This document shows positions 33,382 to 44,375 of a stretch of DNA of 64,000 bases, in pieces (the first letter of the stretch is position 1; each line of letters starts with the position of its first letter). Source of the DNA: Dactylorhiza incarnata (taxonomy: Eukaryota; Streptophyta; Magnoliopsida; Asparagales; Orchidaceae). The notes beneath the pieces are model-generated. The model saw only the letters and a program-made list of their open reading frames with translations. It searched no databases and was not told the origin of the DNA. A program made the position numbers and the translations under genes. The stretch spans positions 4,898,001 through 4,962,000 of the forward strand of contig JAWHQI010000185.1 in NCBI GenBank assembly GCA_033032865.1, given 5' to 3'.

Positions 33382-35103
33382 AGTAATGCAGGAAAACAAC
33401 TCAACACTTCGTGAGGCTTTAGGCCTTTTTGGCCGGCGCGCTGGGTCCAGCCTGCGATTCTTGCCCTGCAACCAAATCACAAAGAGCGGTAAACGAGGGT
33501 CAGCTATGGCTGACCACAAGCGGTGTAACAACATCCCTCCTCCCGGCCGTCCTAGCGGACCCCGGGGAACTACTTCACCCTGCAAGTCAGCACTTCGTAT
33601 GCAAATGTACATAAAGAAAAGCAACATAAATACATGCATGAGTGTCACAAGCATCATCCACGTTTCTATGTTGAGCAGGTAATAAAAGGGGCCTAACAAT
33701 GCAAAATGAGTGCAAACCCGGGTTTCACCCAAGGCACCCTAAAGCGTATGAATCTAACACATCATCATACATCACCAACACAAAGGTACTCATTACTTCC
33801 CCACAGGGGCATCAAAACCCAAGGCCAAGAGCTCTCGCTGAGACCCACCTCGCCTGGCCCACCATGCCATCGGGCTTGTCTAACAGCTCACACGCTCGGG
33901 CCGCCAACAACGCACTAAGACCGATTCTAAGAATTCTGGCCACCCAAAACGTCCCAAGGACCTGGGCTTACTTTCGGGACAACGTCCACCGATTGCCTCG
34001 CCTGGCGACCATCAACGGACTCATCCGTAGCACAGATATTCTCATCAGTCAACAATCGAAGGGACTAATCTTGCCGGGACACACTCCACACGTGAATCTC
34101 AGTCTTCACGGGATAGCCAACCGACCACAAAGACCAATCGCGCCTTCGCCCAACACTAGGCATCACAAGCCCCAAAATCCGCACATTATTTCTCCGCCCT
34201 AAACCCAACATTCGTTACCACACGAAGCTACAAGGGCATCACAACAACGAGTTCGCCGTATTTGGATTTCTAACAAAACCCCTAAAATGCGCGTAAATCA
34301 ACATCACCGGATCGGACCGACGGCCACAAATCCGGCTTCACCCACAATGCCTAATCCGCTAACGGAGCGGATCTCTAGTGCAAAACATGTCGGGGACGGA
34401 CACAATCAACCCGGTGGTTCCTCTTGAACCAAGGCGACCCGGATCCCTCTCACTCGACGGATCCGGTGCCAAAATGCAGAAAATAAAGGGATGTCAAGCA
34501 CGCATCCTAAAGACCGGGAGGAGAAATGTCGTTACCTTTTGAGATCTCCTCCTAGCCATGAGAAGCTTGCAACCAAACGGTGGAGAAGAAGCGCCTTGAC
34601 GCCCTCTACGCATTGCCAGTCTCGGATCGGCGATCGGAGCTCCGAAGCTCCAACAATAGTGGATCTCCCCTCTTCTTCCTCCTTGCCCCCTTCTCCTTTC
34701 TCCAACCTAAGAGAGAGAAAAGGCTTGAAAACATGAGGGATTAACCCCTCATCCAAGCCCTAAAGCCCCCCAGCGAAACATCTCAGCCGTTGGATCAAAT
34801 CCCAGAATATTTGATCGGTCGGATCGTCATCCCGCACGTTTTCGCGGAACAGGAATAAACAGGGCGCACGATCACAGGCGCACGATCACTGGTCGTGCGC
34901 GAAGAGGAAATGGTCGTGCGATAAGCCGAGACAGAACTCCGATTTCTTGCGGGTTGCGCACGATCACTGGCGCACGATCGCTGGTCGTGCGCGAAGAGGA
35001 CAATGGTCGTGCGCATAGAACTGTTGGGGAATTTTTAGCCTATCCCGAGCGCAGCACTACCACTCCGCCTACCTCGCTGAACTACGATTTTTGGGGTGTT
35101 ACA
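33382..35103 (-). repeat. G4 5' LTR, truncated to 1722 bp
   Basis: Matches 27497-29206, and lacks the part equal to 27183-27496. Its GCGCACGATC array (about 34863-35015) has one extra GCGCACGATCACAG unit compared with the other LTR. It ends in GTTACA at 35103. Confidence 0.92.
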
Positions 35104-36486
35104 ATTATTGCATGCAACATGAATGATTTTCAGGCCATGCATGTATCCATGTATGACCTATGCTTGGTAAGAAATTTAGAATATTTGTAAGACACTTTTC
35201 TATGGTTTTGCTAGATATGTCATTCTATGAATTTTGTGAGTTTAGAGAATATTAATTATAAGTTCCAATGAAATCTCAAGGGGTCTCACCCCAAGTCATG
35301 ATAAGCCATCTATGAGGTTTGGCTAAGTAGATGTGAAGGTAGGAAAGTTGGAATTTGTGATCACTAGATTGAATAAATGAGTAGTATTTAAATGTCACAC
35401 CCCAAAGCTGAAACTTTAAGCAGTAAATTGAATGACTTACACTCAAATTCAGAACATGTGGTCAATACAAAAGTTGTAGCCCTTGCTTTTACCTTTCTAA
35501 TGATACGTTATACAGAATTTTTGGTGAAGTGTAGCTCCCTGTAGACCCTTTTTAGTAAACCATGTAATTGTAGTAATTAAAGGTCACACCCAAAGCTGAA
35601 ACTTTAAGCAGTAAATTGAATGACTTACACTCAAATTCAGAATACGTGGTCAATACAAAAGTTGTAGCCCTTGCTTTTACCTTTCTAATGATATGTTATA
35701 AAGAATTTGTGGTGGAGTATAGTTCCCTATAGACCCATTTTAGTAAAGCGTGTATAAGGTTATGTATCTGAGTATTTTGATGTCTTAAGTAAAATGGTCC
35801 TTGTGATTTAGTTGATCTCCTGATCATACTTCAAGTATAACATATAGAATGAACAAAAGAATTACATGACCTAAAAACTTAGATTGATAGGAGTTCACTA
35901 ACCCTGAGAGTGACTTAGCATAGGGCATCTGGAGGGAATATAGTTAAACTAGCCTCACTAAATAGAAAAAATAGAGTTAGCTAGAAACAACGATGATTCA
36001 CCTTATTCTGGCGAGCATACATGGGATGACCAGAAGTCTTGAATAGATCCGAGGAGACTAAAATGTCCCAAGGCTCAAGATCATACTTTAGTCCACCCCA
36101 ATATCCATAGTGATTTTTAGTGAGCGGATATTATCAATTGAAGGCATGAACCAATTCTCTTAATACATGATACCAAATAAATCATGGTAATAAAATGGTA
36201 GGACGACCAGCAGCCCCCACTGAAGCTATTAAATTAATCTGGGTGAAAACGAGAAGGATACACTTGTGAAATGGTAACCCCTAGGTGGTCCCCAAAACCA
36301 CCACAAGTTTTGACAAAAATTCACCTCCGTTAGGATCTCTATAAGAAAAGGGTACCCCAAGCCTTGACTAGAGAGGAGGCAACCCTCTACTGTTCAGAAT
36401 TGAAATAGGACTAAAAAGAGCTGATGAATCCCCAGAAATTCATTCTCACCAAGGCCTAATTTAGAATGAGCCAATTCACTAAGGTG
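35104..36486. other. Noncoding LTR-like DNA, host of G4 (right side)
   Basis: No supported gene. It includes a tandem duplication of about 189 bp (35394-35582 and 35583-35759). Continuation of 25922-27182 across G4. Confidence 0.5.
35394..35759. repeat. Tandem duplication, two units of about 180-189 bp
   Basis: Both units open with GTCACACCC(C)AAAGCTGAAAC and contain AGCAGTAAATTGAATGAC and GTTGTAGCCCTTGC. They differ by scattered substitutions and short indels. Confidence 0.85.
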
Positions 36487-37151
36487 GACCCCCATACCTA
36501 TTAAGACACCCGACTGACCCCAAACTTTCACAGGACTAGGGACACCCTTAGACCCAACCCAGGTTCATAAATCATAAGCTTTAGACATAATTTACCTTAG
36601 GATACTTTTAGGGGATTATATTGAAAGAGGGGTAAAACTTGGAAGATACACACCTCGGAACCACCTCAACTCGGGTGAGCAACTTAATTAAGTAAGGACT
36701 TTGGGTAGGGAGAGGTTTCCTAACCTTTGGTCCAGCAAAATAAAAGGAAGTTTCCCCCATCAAGAATAGAATTGGGCAAGCCTCCGGTGAGTAGCAAATG
36801 CCCTTAGTAACCGGAACAAATTGAATACTCGTTAAATGATCCAAATCATTGCACATCACAAAGCTGGAGAGGTACAAACCTTGTTCATATAAGGCTCATT
36901 TATAAAGCTCGTACACTTGGGTCGACTGATGTTTTCTCTAAAGCATATAATTACTAAGATTCCAATTAAACAAATCAATCTCCTCCAGAAACTTAACCTC
37001 TTGGAACTTGGAGTTTAAGTTAATATGAATCTTCTGGGTACTCGTCAAACAATAGACTCAAATAATTAGAAGGTAATCATTCGAGGTCGCATCGGGTAAA
37101 TAGAACACTTTGTCCATGTTGGGTCAAGAACTAAGCAATACGAGGAGGATC
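36487..37151 (-). repeat. Inverted repeat arm 2, 665 bp
   Basis: Reverse complement of 25257-25921. Beyond GGAGGATC (37144-37151) and GGGGGTC the two copies have unrelated flanks. Confidence 0.85.
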
Positions 37152-37487
37152 TAAGGTGATCACTTAAGGTAGTATAATCAAGACGAGTTAAAACTACTTC
37201 GAGTCCCGAGGAGGTCTCAGATAAGTGATCCCACATCACTTAACCTACCCCAAGGCACTTAGGTCTATGCCTCGGGAAGCTCAAGGTAAAAATCTAAATC
37301 CCTAGGTCTATAAGCTAAGGTAAGAGCACCGTGTCGAACGGATCATGCTACAACGTAAGCAATCCCACTTAATAAGGTGAGGTTTGGTAGGTTAATCTAG
37401 GGTAGGGTCAACGGGGAAAGAACTTGTAATTTAGAGTCAAGTGAATACATTATTAAACAATTTCCACATGCCTACCTTGGAAATGAA
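37152..37487. other. Noncoding, host of tandem array T (left side)
   Basis: No ORF or motif recognised. It joins 52503 onward when T is removed, so it probably belongs to the G6 LTR. Confidence 0.5.
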
Positions 37488-37492
37488 TTAGT
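37488..37492. repeat. T array target-site duplication, left copy
   Basis: TTAGT, identical to 52498-52502 at the other end of the 15-kb array. Confidence 0.92.
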
Positions 37493-38659
37493 TGATGGCG
37501 CGTTCCCTCCGACACTCCTTGATGATGATGACCCGGCTGCCGAGGCACTACGCCACAAAGATCCGAGGTGCCATGTTGATGCTGAAGGAAGTCCGCGTTA
37601 TAATCTCCGCCCGCGGCGTGCCAAAACCGCCATGAAAATTTAACTTTTATTCATGCACTTTTATTTTATATTAATAAATATAAAATTATTTCATGCTAGA
37701 TGATAATTTTATATTTATTAAAGTGGTTGTAATTTTAATTTTGAACTCTTTATTTATTTTGGTGTGTATTTAACCTTACGGATGGATAAGATTTTATCTC
37801 CATCATGGATGGTTAAGATTTTGTGTAAACTCCTATTTAAGGAGGTCTTTATGAAGGAATGAAAATAATTGAAGAACAAAAAAACCAAACCCTATTTCCC
37901 CTTGGAAATTTCGGCCACAAGGAGTTCTCCCTCCTAGCCGCCGCCCCCCCTCTTGGTGTGACTCCAAGGCCGCCTCCCTCCATCCTCTTCGGTGCGACTC
38001 CGGCGAGACTTCCGTGGTGCGACTCCAAGGAAGAAAGGGTGCTTCTCCGTTCGGTGCGACGCCGGTGGAATCGTGGAGAGAGAGATTCTCCCACCTTATC
38101 TTGTGTGTTCATCTTCTTGGTTGGGTAACCCCTCTCCTTGTTAGTGATTCTTTCTACGCTTTAGTTTGTGGAGGTTTTGTCGAATCGTTTTATCCGCGAT
38201 CTTAAATCTTTTCGCTTGCAAGATCTGAAAAAATAGTGTTGTTATTGAATCTCTTGTTGTTCGGATCGGGTAGATCCGGTGCGGGAGCGAAACTCGGCCT
38301 AGCCTTGGTTTGCTCTCCAAGATTGGCGCACTTAGCGTTAACAAGGGAGTTAATCTCAACTAAAGCTTTATCGCCGCTTGAATGTTCACCGCCGCTCCAA
38401 AATATTGTCGCTGCGTTTTGAAATGAATCGATTGATGGAATAGATGCTTGTGTAGGTGCGGTGAGTTGTGTGCTTGTTGGAGAGGTAGGTCCTAAGAACG
38501 TTGTATCGAGTCCCGCATATTTTTTCTCCATCGGATTTGGGAGCCAACCGACCCCTTTTCGTTCGCTTTTGGTCGGAGCCCTCCTATGTTATTTTAATTT
38601 CTGTGATGAATGTCTTTCCGTTAGCGTAACGTACACGTTGTCACGGTACCCCTACATCA
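37493..38659 (+). repeat. T LTR 1
   Basis: TGATGGCGCG to CCCTACATCA, 1167 bp. Its first 150 bp repeat the C-terminal coding part of the T ORF. TATTTAAG at about 37834 is the likely core promoter. It has GATCCGAGG near 37560 where the other three LTRs have GATCTGAGG. Confidence 0.93.
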
Positions 38660-39762
38660 ATTTGGTATCAGAGCTAGGTTGTGTTGAGTTCTATCTCGAC
38701 ACCATCCTTACTCTAAGATCGGTAGGTTATCCGTCCTCTAGTCGGTGCGTTCGTTAGCACGGTCAAAATCTGAAAATTTTCGGATTGGTCTGCGTTTAGT
38801 AAAAACTCAGAAATTTAAAACTTGTCAGAAAAATCTGAAATTTTTTCTGTAGCTTCTTGCACGTATTTCCAGCAACATTAAAACTGAAACTTTTTCGATT
38901 CGTCCTCGTTAGGTCGGCCTGAAAATTAGAAACGTCGTAATTCTGTCCAGGTGGAGTGCGAATAGCGGTCTGAAATCTGAATTTTTTGTCGAAAATAAAA
39001 AAAAAATTCTGGACAATCCTCACTCTATTGTCAGCATTAAAAAAAATAAAAAAAAAATTATTAATCTTAATTGATATCATCCTAATTTATTTCTTACCGT
39101 AGGACGCCGACAAATAATCAATCTTGCACGATTTCTTTCCAAAACAACCAAATCTTAATTAATCTTGCACGATTCCTTTCCAAAACAACCAAATCTTAAT
39201 TAATCTTGCACGATTTGTTTCCAAAAATAATTAATTTTCAAAATCGGGCTTGCGAATAGCGGCATAAAACTTAATTGGCACAATCCTAAATTATATCTTA
39301 TCTTAGCTAGGAATTCAAAATTGAAAATTCAAAATTTAAAATTCAAAATTCAAATTCAAAATTCAAATTTTGAAATTGAAAATTCAAATTCAAAATTCAA
39401 AATTTGAAATTCAAAATTCAAATTTTGGAAATTCAAAATTCAAATTCAAAATTCAAATTCAAAATTCAAATTTTTGAAATTCAAATTTCAAATTTCAAAT
39501 TTCAAACTTTTGAAATCCAAAAATTCAAATTCAAAATTCAAACTTTTGAAATTCAAAATTCAAATTTTTGAAATTCAAATTTCAACTTCAAAATTCAAAA
39601 TTTTGAAATTCAAAATTTAAATTCAAAATTCAAATTTTTGAAATTCAAAATTCAAATTCAAAATTCAAAATTTGAAATTCAAAATTCAAATTCAAAATTC
39701 AAATTTATGCTTGTAACGGCCTAAAATCTGAAATATTTTAGTATTGTGTTCACACTCTTAGG
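38660..39762 (+). repeat. T internal leader 1: primer-binding site, short repeats, AAATTC-rich tract
   Basis: TTTGGTATCAGAGC (about 38661-38674) is the tRNA-Met primer-binding site. There is no gag. Three copies of a 41-bp unit beginning AATCTTGCACGATT occupy about 39120-39232. A tract of about 397 bp made of AAATTC, TTCAAA and TTTGAA words fills 39311-39707. The ORF starts 55 bp later. Confidence 0.9.
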
Positions 39763-42255
39763 ATGACTAGAGAGACCCCCCGAACTCTAACCACTATTCC
39801 TCAGGATGGAGTGTCACACCCCACTAATAAAAGTTATAACACTAAACCTCGAGCGTTAGATAAAGGGTGGGACACCGTTGCAAGAGTGATTAGGTTTGAC
39901 CGTGACATAACAAGAAAATTTTCGAAAAATTTTAAGCACGGTGAGAAGTGGTGCAAACTAGTTGTCGATAGTATTTGCCGCATGAATGTCATTTCTGAAA
40001 ATGCTATCACGAGGATGTGTTTGACCACCGAGCCGCACCCCCGTCCCTATCAGCTTGTGTGTTCTGACGAGAGCACTGTTTTAGTGTCTAGGCGATGTTT
40101 GGTGCCCCTCACCATCAAAGTCTATTCTGAGCATGTTTGGTGTGATGTCCTTCCTATGAAGGATTGTCATGTATTGCTAGGACGCCCATGGCTTTCTGAC
40201 CATGTGGTCATCCACGATGACCATGACAACACGATAGAATTCCAACATAATGGTCAGCTTATCACTCTTAGGTCCACTCCGCCTAAGACGCCTTTAGTCC
40301 CACCTGGAAGTACTTGTAGCTCTACTGAGTCGACACCACCGTGCCTAGCAACGAAAGAGGATTTTGACACTGTTAGTCAAAATTGTCCTATAGACTGTAT
40401 TAGCCCCTCCGAAACGAACACATTAGGCTTAATCGTTAAAGCTGAGGCTGACCCTATTAATCCAAGCCTTTCTAAGGACAATATTGTCACTGCTGAAACA
40501 ACCACGCTTAGCTTAGTATGTGAGACTGAGGTTGCCCTGATTAGTCGACCTTTACTTGATCCCATTATCTTTAGGGAGCCTCCTGTTGGTCATCCCGAGA
40601 TCATTCCGGAGGTTGTTAAAAATTCTGAGATAGAGCCGAGTGATTCCGATGATGTTGGTGAGAAGGCTGAGGAGATGGGGCGACCCTTATTAGCTCCTCA
40701 CACTCTTGATAGCGGGATTAGGGCTAGTGAGTTTCCTGTGTCTTCTAGTGGGGAGGATAAGTGGTCCAATCCGTTATCTGTTGGTAGTAGTTGTGCGGGC
40801 ACATTCTCTGCACTAGCGGACCATATGCTAGTGTTAGCTCCCCTGTTGAACCGTCACCCATTTATGATTGCTTGGGTCCCCCCTAATTCAGTCCCGACCT
40901 TGATGTATGGTATGGAACCCGTTACCACCGCGGGACGAGATGAGTGGTTTCGTTGGGTTGTCCTTCCTATGCTAGTTGACCATAAATTTTGGGATCGACC
41001 TAGGCTTCGTGCTCCCGATACCACTCCCTTTGAGAGTGCTAGCATTTTTGAATCTAGTCTTGGGAACGAAGTTATGAACTTTTTAACATTCTTATCTCCC
41101 AAAGACCCCGCTGCTATAGTTCGTGCGACTACCCATCCTACGATGACCTTGGATTTAAAATTATATAATGAATTAGCAGGTGTTCCAAGAAGTCTTATCT
41201 CACCCGAACGTGATAACTTGGTGTTAACCGACCCACTTGGGTCCATTCACTCTGTTGTCACCGCACCCGTTGGAGAATCCCGCATAGAACTAAATTCCAA
41301 AAATCGGTCCACCGGTCTGTCTCCGAACGAGATTGTTCACGGGTACAAGGCCTATGTGCCTCTTGACTTGGTTCTGTTGCCCCCAACGAACAAGACAAGT
41401 CATTTCGCACAATCCTTCGCCCAACATATTCATGACTTACATGCACGTATACGAGCTACCTTGACTGCTCAATACGATTCTTACCAGGCGCACACCAATA
41501 TACATCGGAGAGTGTCACACTTCAAGGTTGGCGATTTGGTTTTAGTACGATTAGTTCCCGAGCGTTTGCCATCTGGCACCGTTAAAAAGTTAGCACCTAA
41601 GCGCGCCGGCCCTTTTCGGATCATCGAGAAAATAGGTGACAACGCTTTTGTTTTGGATTTGCCTGCCGAATGGGGAATCTCCCCTATTTTTAACGTCTCG
41701 GATTTAACGATGTTCGTATCGCCTCCACATGAGTTGAGTTCCTTGACGTCTTCTCCTTCCACCAAATCTTCTAATGGGTTGGGGAGTGGTAGTACGGATG
41801 ACCTCTCTCTATCGGTTCCCACAGGTATTTCACTGGATGGTAAGTCGCATACTTTTATTCCTACTGCTGATATGTTCCCCAGGTTTCCGAAGACTTTTCT
41901 CACTCCGGACATGATACTGTTTGCGGAGCCACATACTACCTCAGAGGGTGCTACTTACCGCTTCCTCATCCGTTGGCGTGATCGTCCTCCTTCAGACGAT
42001 TCTTGGGTCCTCGCGACGGAGCTTCAACGACTGGATGCTGATCTTCTCCGCCGCTACCTCTCGGACCACGCATCGGAGATGCTTGATTTTGAGTGGGGGA
42101 GGATTGATGGCGCGTTCCCTCCGACACTCCTTGATGATGATGACCCGGCTGCCGAGGCACTACGCCACAAAGATCTGAGGTGCCATGTTGATGCTGAAGG
42201 AAGTCCGCGTTATAATCTCCGCCCGCGGCGTGCCAAAACCGCCATGAAAATTTAA
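39763..42255 (+). CDS. T polyprotein, unit 1: protease-like, unknown middle, integrase C-terminus, chromodomain
   Basis: 830 codons, no stop. Residues 45-170 match the gypsy protease region (TEPHPRPYQL, RRCLVPLTIKV, WCDVLPMKDC, LLGRPWLSD), but the active site reads D69-S-I instead of DSG or DTG. Residues 171-340 are acidic and Ser/Pro-rich. Residues 340-510 form a folded-looking, Trp/Phe-containing segment I do not recognise. Residues 516-655 are an integrase C-terminus with the GPF module (AGPFRIIEKIGDNAFVLDLP). Residues 717-770 are a chromodomain (YRFLIRWRDRPPSDDSW). RT, RNase H and integrase core are absent. The last 49 codons lie inside the next LTR. The element must use enzymes from elsewhere; its protein could target chromatin through the chromodomain (inference). 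Confidence 0.88.
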   Translation: MTRETPRTLTTIPQDGVSHPTNKSYNTKPRALDKGWDTVARVIRFDRDITRKFSKNFKHGEKWCKLVVDSICRMNVISENAITRMCLTTEPHPRPYQLVCSDESTVLVSRRCLVPLTIKVYSEHVWCDVLPMKDCHVLLGRPWLSDHVVIHDDHDNTIEFQHNGQLITLRSTPPKTPLVPPGSTCSSTESTPPCLATKEDFDTVSQNCPIDCISPSETNTLGLIVKAEADPINPSLSKDNIVTAETTTLSLVCETEVALISRPLLDPIIFREPPVGHPEIIPEVVKNSEIEPSDSDDVGEKAEEMGRPLLAPHTLDSGIRASEFPVSSSGEDKWSNPLSVGSSCAGTFSALADHMLVLAPLLNRHPFMIAWVPPNSVPTLMYGMEPVTTAGRDEWFRWVVLPMLVDHKFWDRPRLRAPDTTPFESASIFESSLGNEVMNFLTFLSPKDPAAIVRATTHPTMTLDLKLYNELAGVPRSLISPERDNLVLTDPLGSIHSVVTAPVGESRIELNSKNRSTGLSPNEIVHGYKAYVPLDLVLLPPTNKTSHFAQSFAQHIHDLHARIRATLTAQYDSYQAHTNIHRRVSHFKVGDLVLVRLVPERLPSGTVKKLAPKRAGPFRIIEKIGDNAFVLDLPAEWGISPIFNVSDLTMFVSPPHELSSLTSSPSTKSSNGLGSGSTDDLSLSVPTGISLDGKSHTFIPTADMFPRFPKTFLTPDMILFAEPHTTSEGATYRFLIRWRDRPPSDDSWVLATELQRLDADLLRRYLSDHASEMLDFEWGRIDGAFPPTLLDDDDPAAEALRHKDLRCHVDAEGSPRYNLRPRRAKTAMKI

Positions 42256-43271
42256 CTTTTATTCATGCACTTTTATTTTATATTAATAAATATAAAATTA
42301 TTTCATGCTAGATGATAATTTTATATTTATTAAAGTGGTTGTAATTTTAATTTTGAACTCTTTATTTATTTTGGTGTGTATTTAACCTTACGGATGGATA
42401 AGATTTTATCTCCATCATGGATGGTTAAGATTTTGTGTAAACTCCTATTTAAGGAGGTCTTTATGAAGGAATGAAAATAATTGAAGAACAAAAAAACCAA
42501 ACCCTATTTCCCCTTGGAAATTTCGGCCACAAGGAGTTCTCCCTCCTAGCCGCCGCCCCCCCTCTTGGTGTGACTCCAAGGCCGCCTCCCTCCATCCTCT
42601 TCGGTGCGACTCCGGCGAGACTTCCGTGGTGCGACTCCAAGGAAGAAAGGGTGCTTCTCCGTTCGGTGCGACGCCGGTGGAATCGTGGAGAGAGAGATTC
42701 TCCCACCTTATCTTGTGTGTTCATCTTCTTGGTTGGGTAACCCCTCTCCTTGTTAGTGATTCTTTCTACGCTTTAGTTTGTGGAGGTTTTGTCGAATCGT
42801 TTTATCCGCGATCTTAAATCTTTTCGCTTGCAAGATCTGAAAAAATAGTGTTGTTATTGAATCTCTTGTTGTTCGGATCGGGTAGATCCGGTGCGGGAGC
42901 GAAACTCGGCCTAGCCTTGGTTTGCTCTCCAAGATTGGCGCACTTAGCGTTAACAAGGGAGTTAATCTCAACTAAAGCTTTATCGCCGCTTGAATGTTCA
43001 CCGCCGCTCCAAAATATTGTCGCTGCGTTTTGAAATGAATCGATTGATGGAATAGATGCTTGTGTAGGTGCGGTGAGTTGTGTGCTTGTTGGAGAGGTAG
43101 GTCCTAAGAACGTTGTATCGAGTCCCGCATATTTTTTCTCCATCGGATTTGGGAGCCAACCGACCCCTTTTCGTTCGCTTTTGGTCGGAGCCCTCCTATG
43201 TTATTTTAATTTCTGTGATGAATGTCTTTCCGTTAGCGTAACGTACACGTTGTCACGGTACCCCTACATCA
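42105..43271 (+). repeat. T LTR 2
   Basis: 1167 bp, shared between units 1 and 2: it is the 3' LTR of one and the 5' LTR of the next. It has no TSD on either side. Confidence 0.93.
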
Positions 43272-44375
43272 ATTTGGTATCAGAGCTAGGTTGTGTTGAG
43301 TTCTATCTCGACACCATCCTTACTCTAAGATCGGTAGGTTATCCGTCCTCTAGTCGGTGCGTTCGTTAGCACGGTCAAAATCTGAAAATTTTCGGATTGG
43401 TCTGCGTTTAGTAAAAACTCAGAAATTTAAAACTTGTCAGAAAAATCTGAAATTTTTTCTGTAGCTTCTTGCACGTATTTCCAGCAACATTAAAACTGAA
43501 ACTTTTTCGATTCGTCCTCGTTAGGTCGGCCTGAAAATTAGAAACGTCGTAATTCTGTCCAGGTGGAGTGCGAATAGCGGTCTGAAATCTGAATTTTTTG
43601 TCGAAAATAAAAAAAAAAATTCTGGACAATCCTCACTCTATTGTCAGCATTAAAAAAAATAAAAAAAAAATTATTAATCTTAATTGATATCATCCTAATT
43701 TATTTCTTACCGTAGGACGCCGACAAATAATCAATCTTGCACGATTTCTTTCCAAAACAACCAAATCTTAATTAATCTTGCACGATTCCTTTCCAAAACA
43801 ACCAAATCTTAATTAATCTTGCACGATTTGTTTCCAAAAATAATTAATTTTCAAAATCGGGCTTGCGAATAGCGGCATAAAACTTAATTGGCACAATCCT
43901 AAATTATATCTTATCTTAGCTAGGAATTCAAAATTGAAAATTCAAAATTTAAAATTCAAAATTCAAATTCAAAATTCAAATTTTGAAATTGAAAATTCAA
44001 ATTCAAAATTCAAAATTTGAAATTCAAAATTCAAATTTTGGAAATTCAAAATTCAAATTCAAAATTCAAATTCAAAATTCAAATTTTTGAAATTCAAATT
44101 TCAAATTTCAAATTTCAAACTTTTGAAATCCAAAAATTCAAATTCAAAATTCAAACTTTTGAAATTCAAAATTCAAATTTTTGAAATTCAAATTTCAACT
44201 TCAAAATTCAAAATTTTGAAATTCAAAATTTAAATTCAAAATTCAAATTTTTGAAATTCAAAATTCAAATTCAAAATTCAAAATTTGAAATTCAAAATTC
44301 AAATTCAAAATTCAAATTTATGCTTGTAACGGCCTAAAATCTGAAATATTTTAGTATTGTGTTCACACTCTTAGG
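43272..44375 (+). repeat. T internal leader 2
   Basis: Same order as leader 1. The A-run near 43607 is one base longer, giving a 4613-bp period. The AAATTC-rich tract is 43924-44320. Confidence 0.9.

Larger units (their letters stand above)
27183..35103 (-). mobile_element. G4, decayed Tekay/Del-like chromovirus (Ty3/gypsy)
   Basis: Read on the minus strand: LTR (35103-33382, its end lost), Gag piece, CCHC, protease, RT, RNase H, integrase, chromodomain, polypurine tract, LTR (29206-27183). RT before integrase plus a C-terminal chromodomain places it in the chromoviruses. At least six stops and two frameshifts mark it as dead. The end of the 5' LTR, the primer-binding site and the first part of gag were lost in one deletion. 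Confidence 0.9.
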
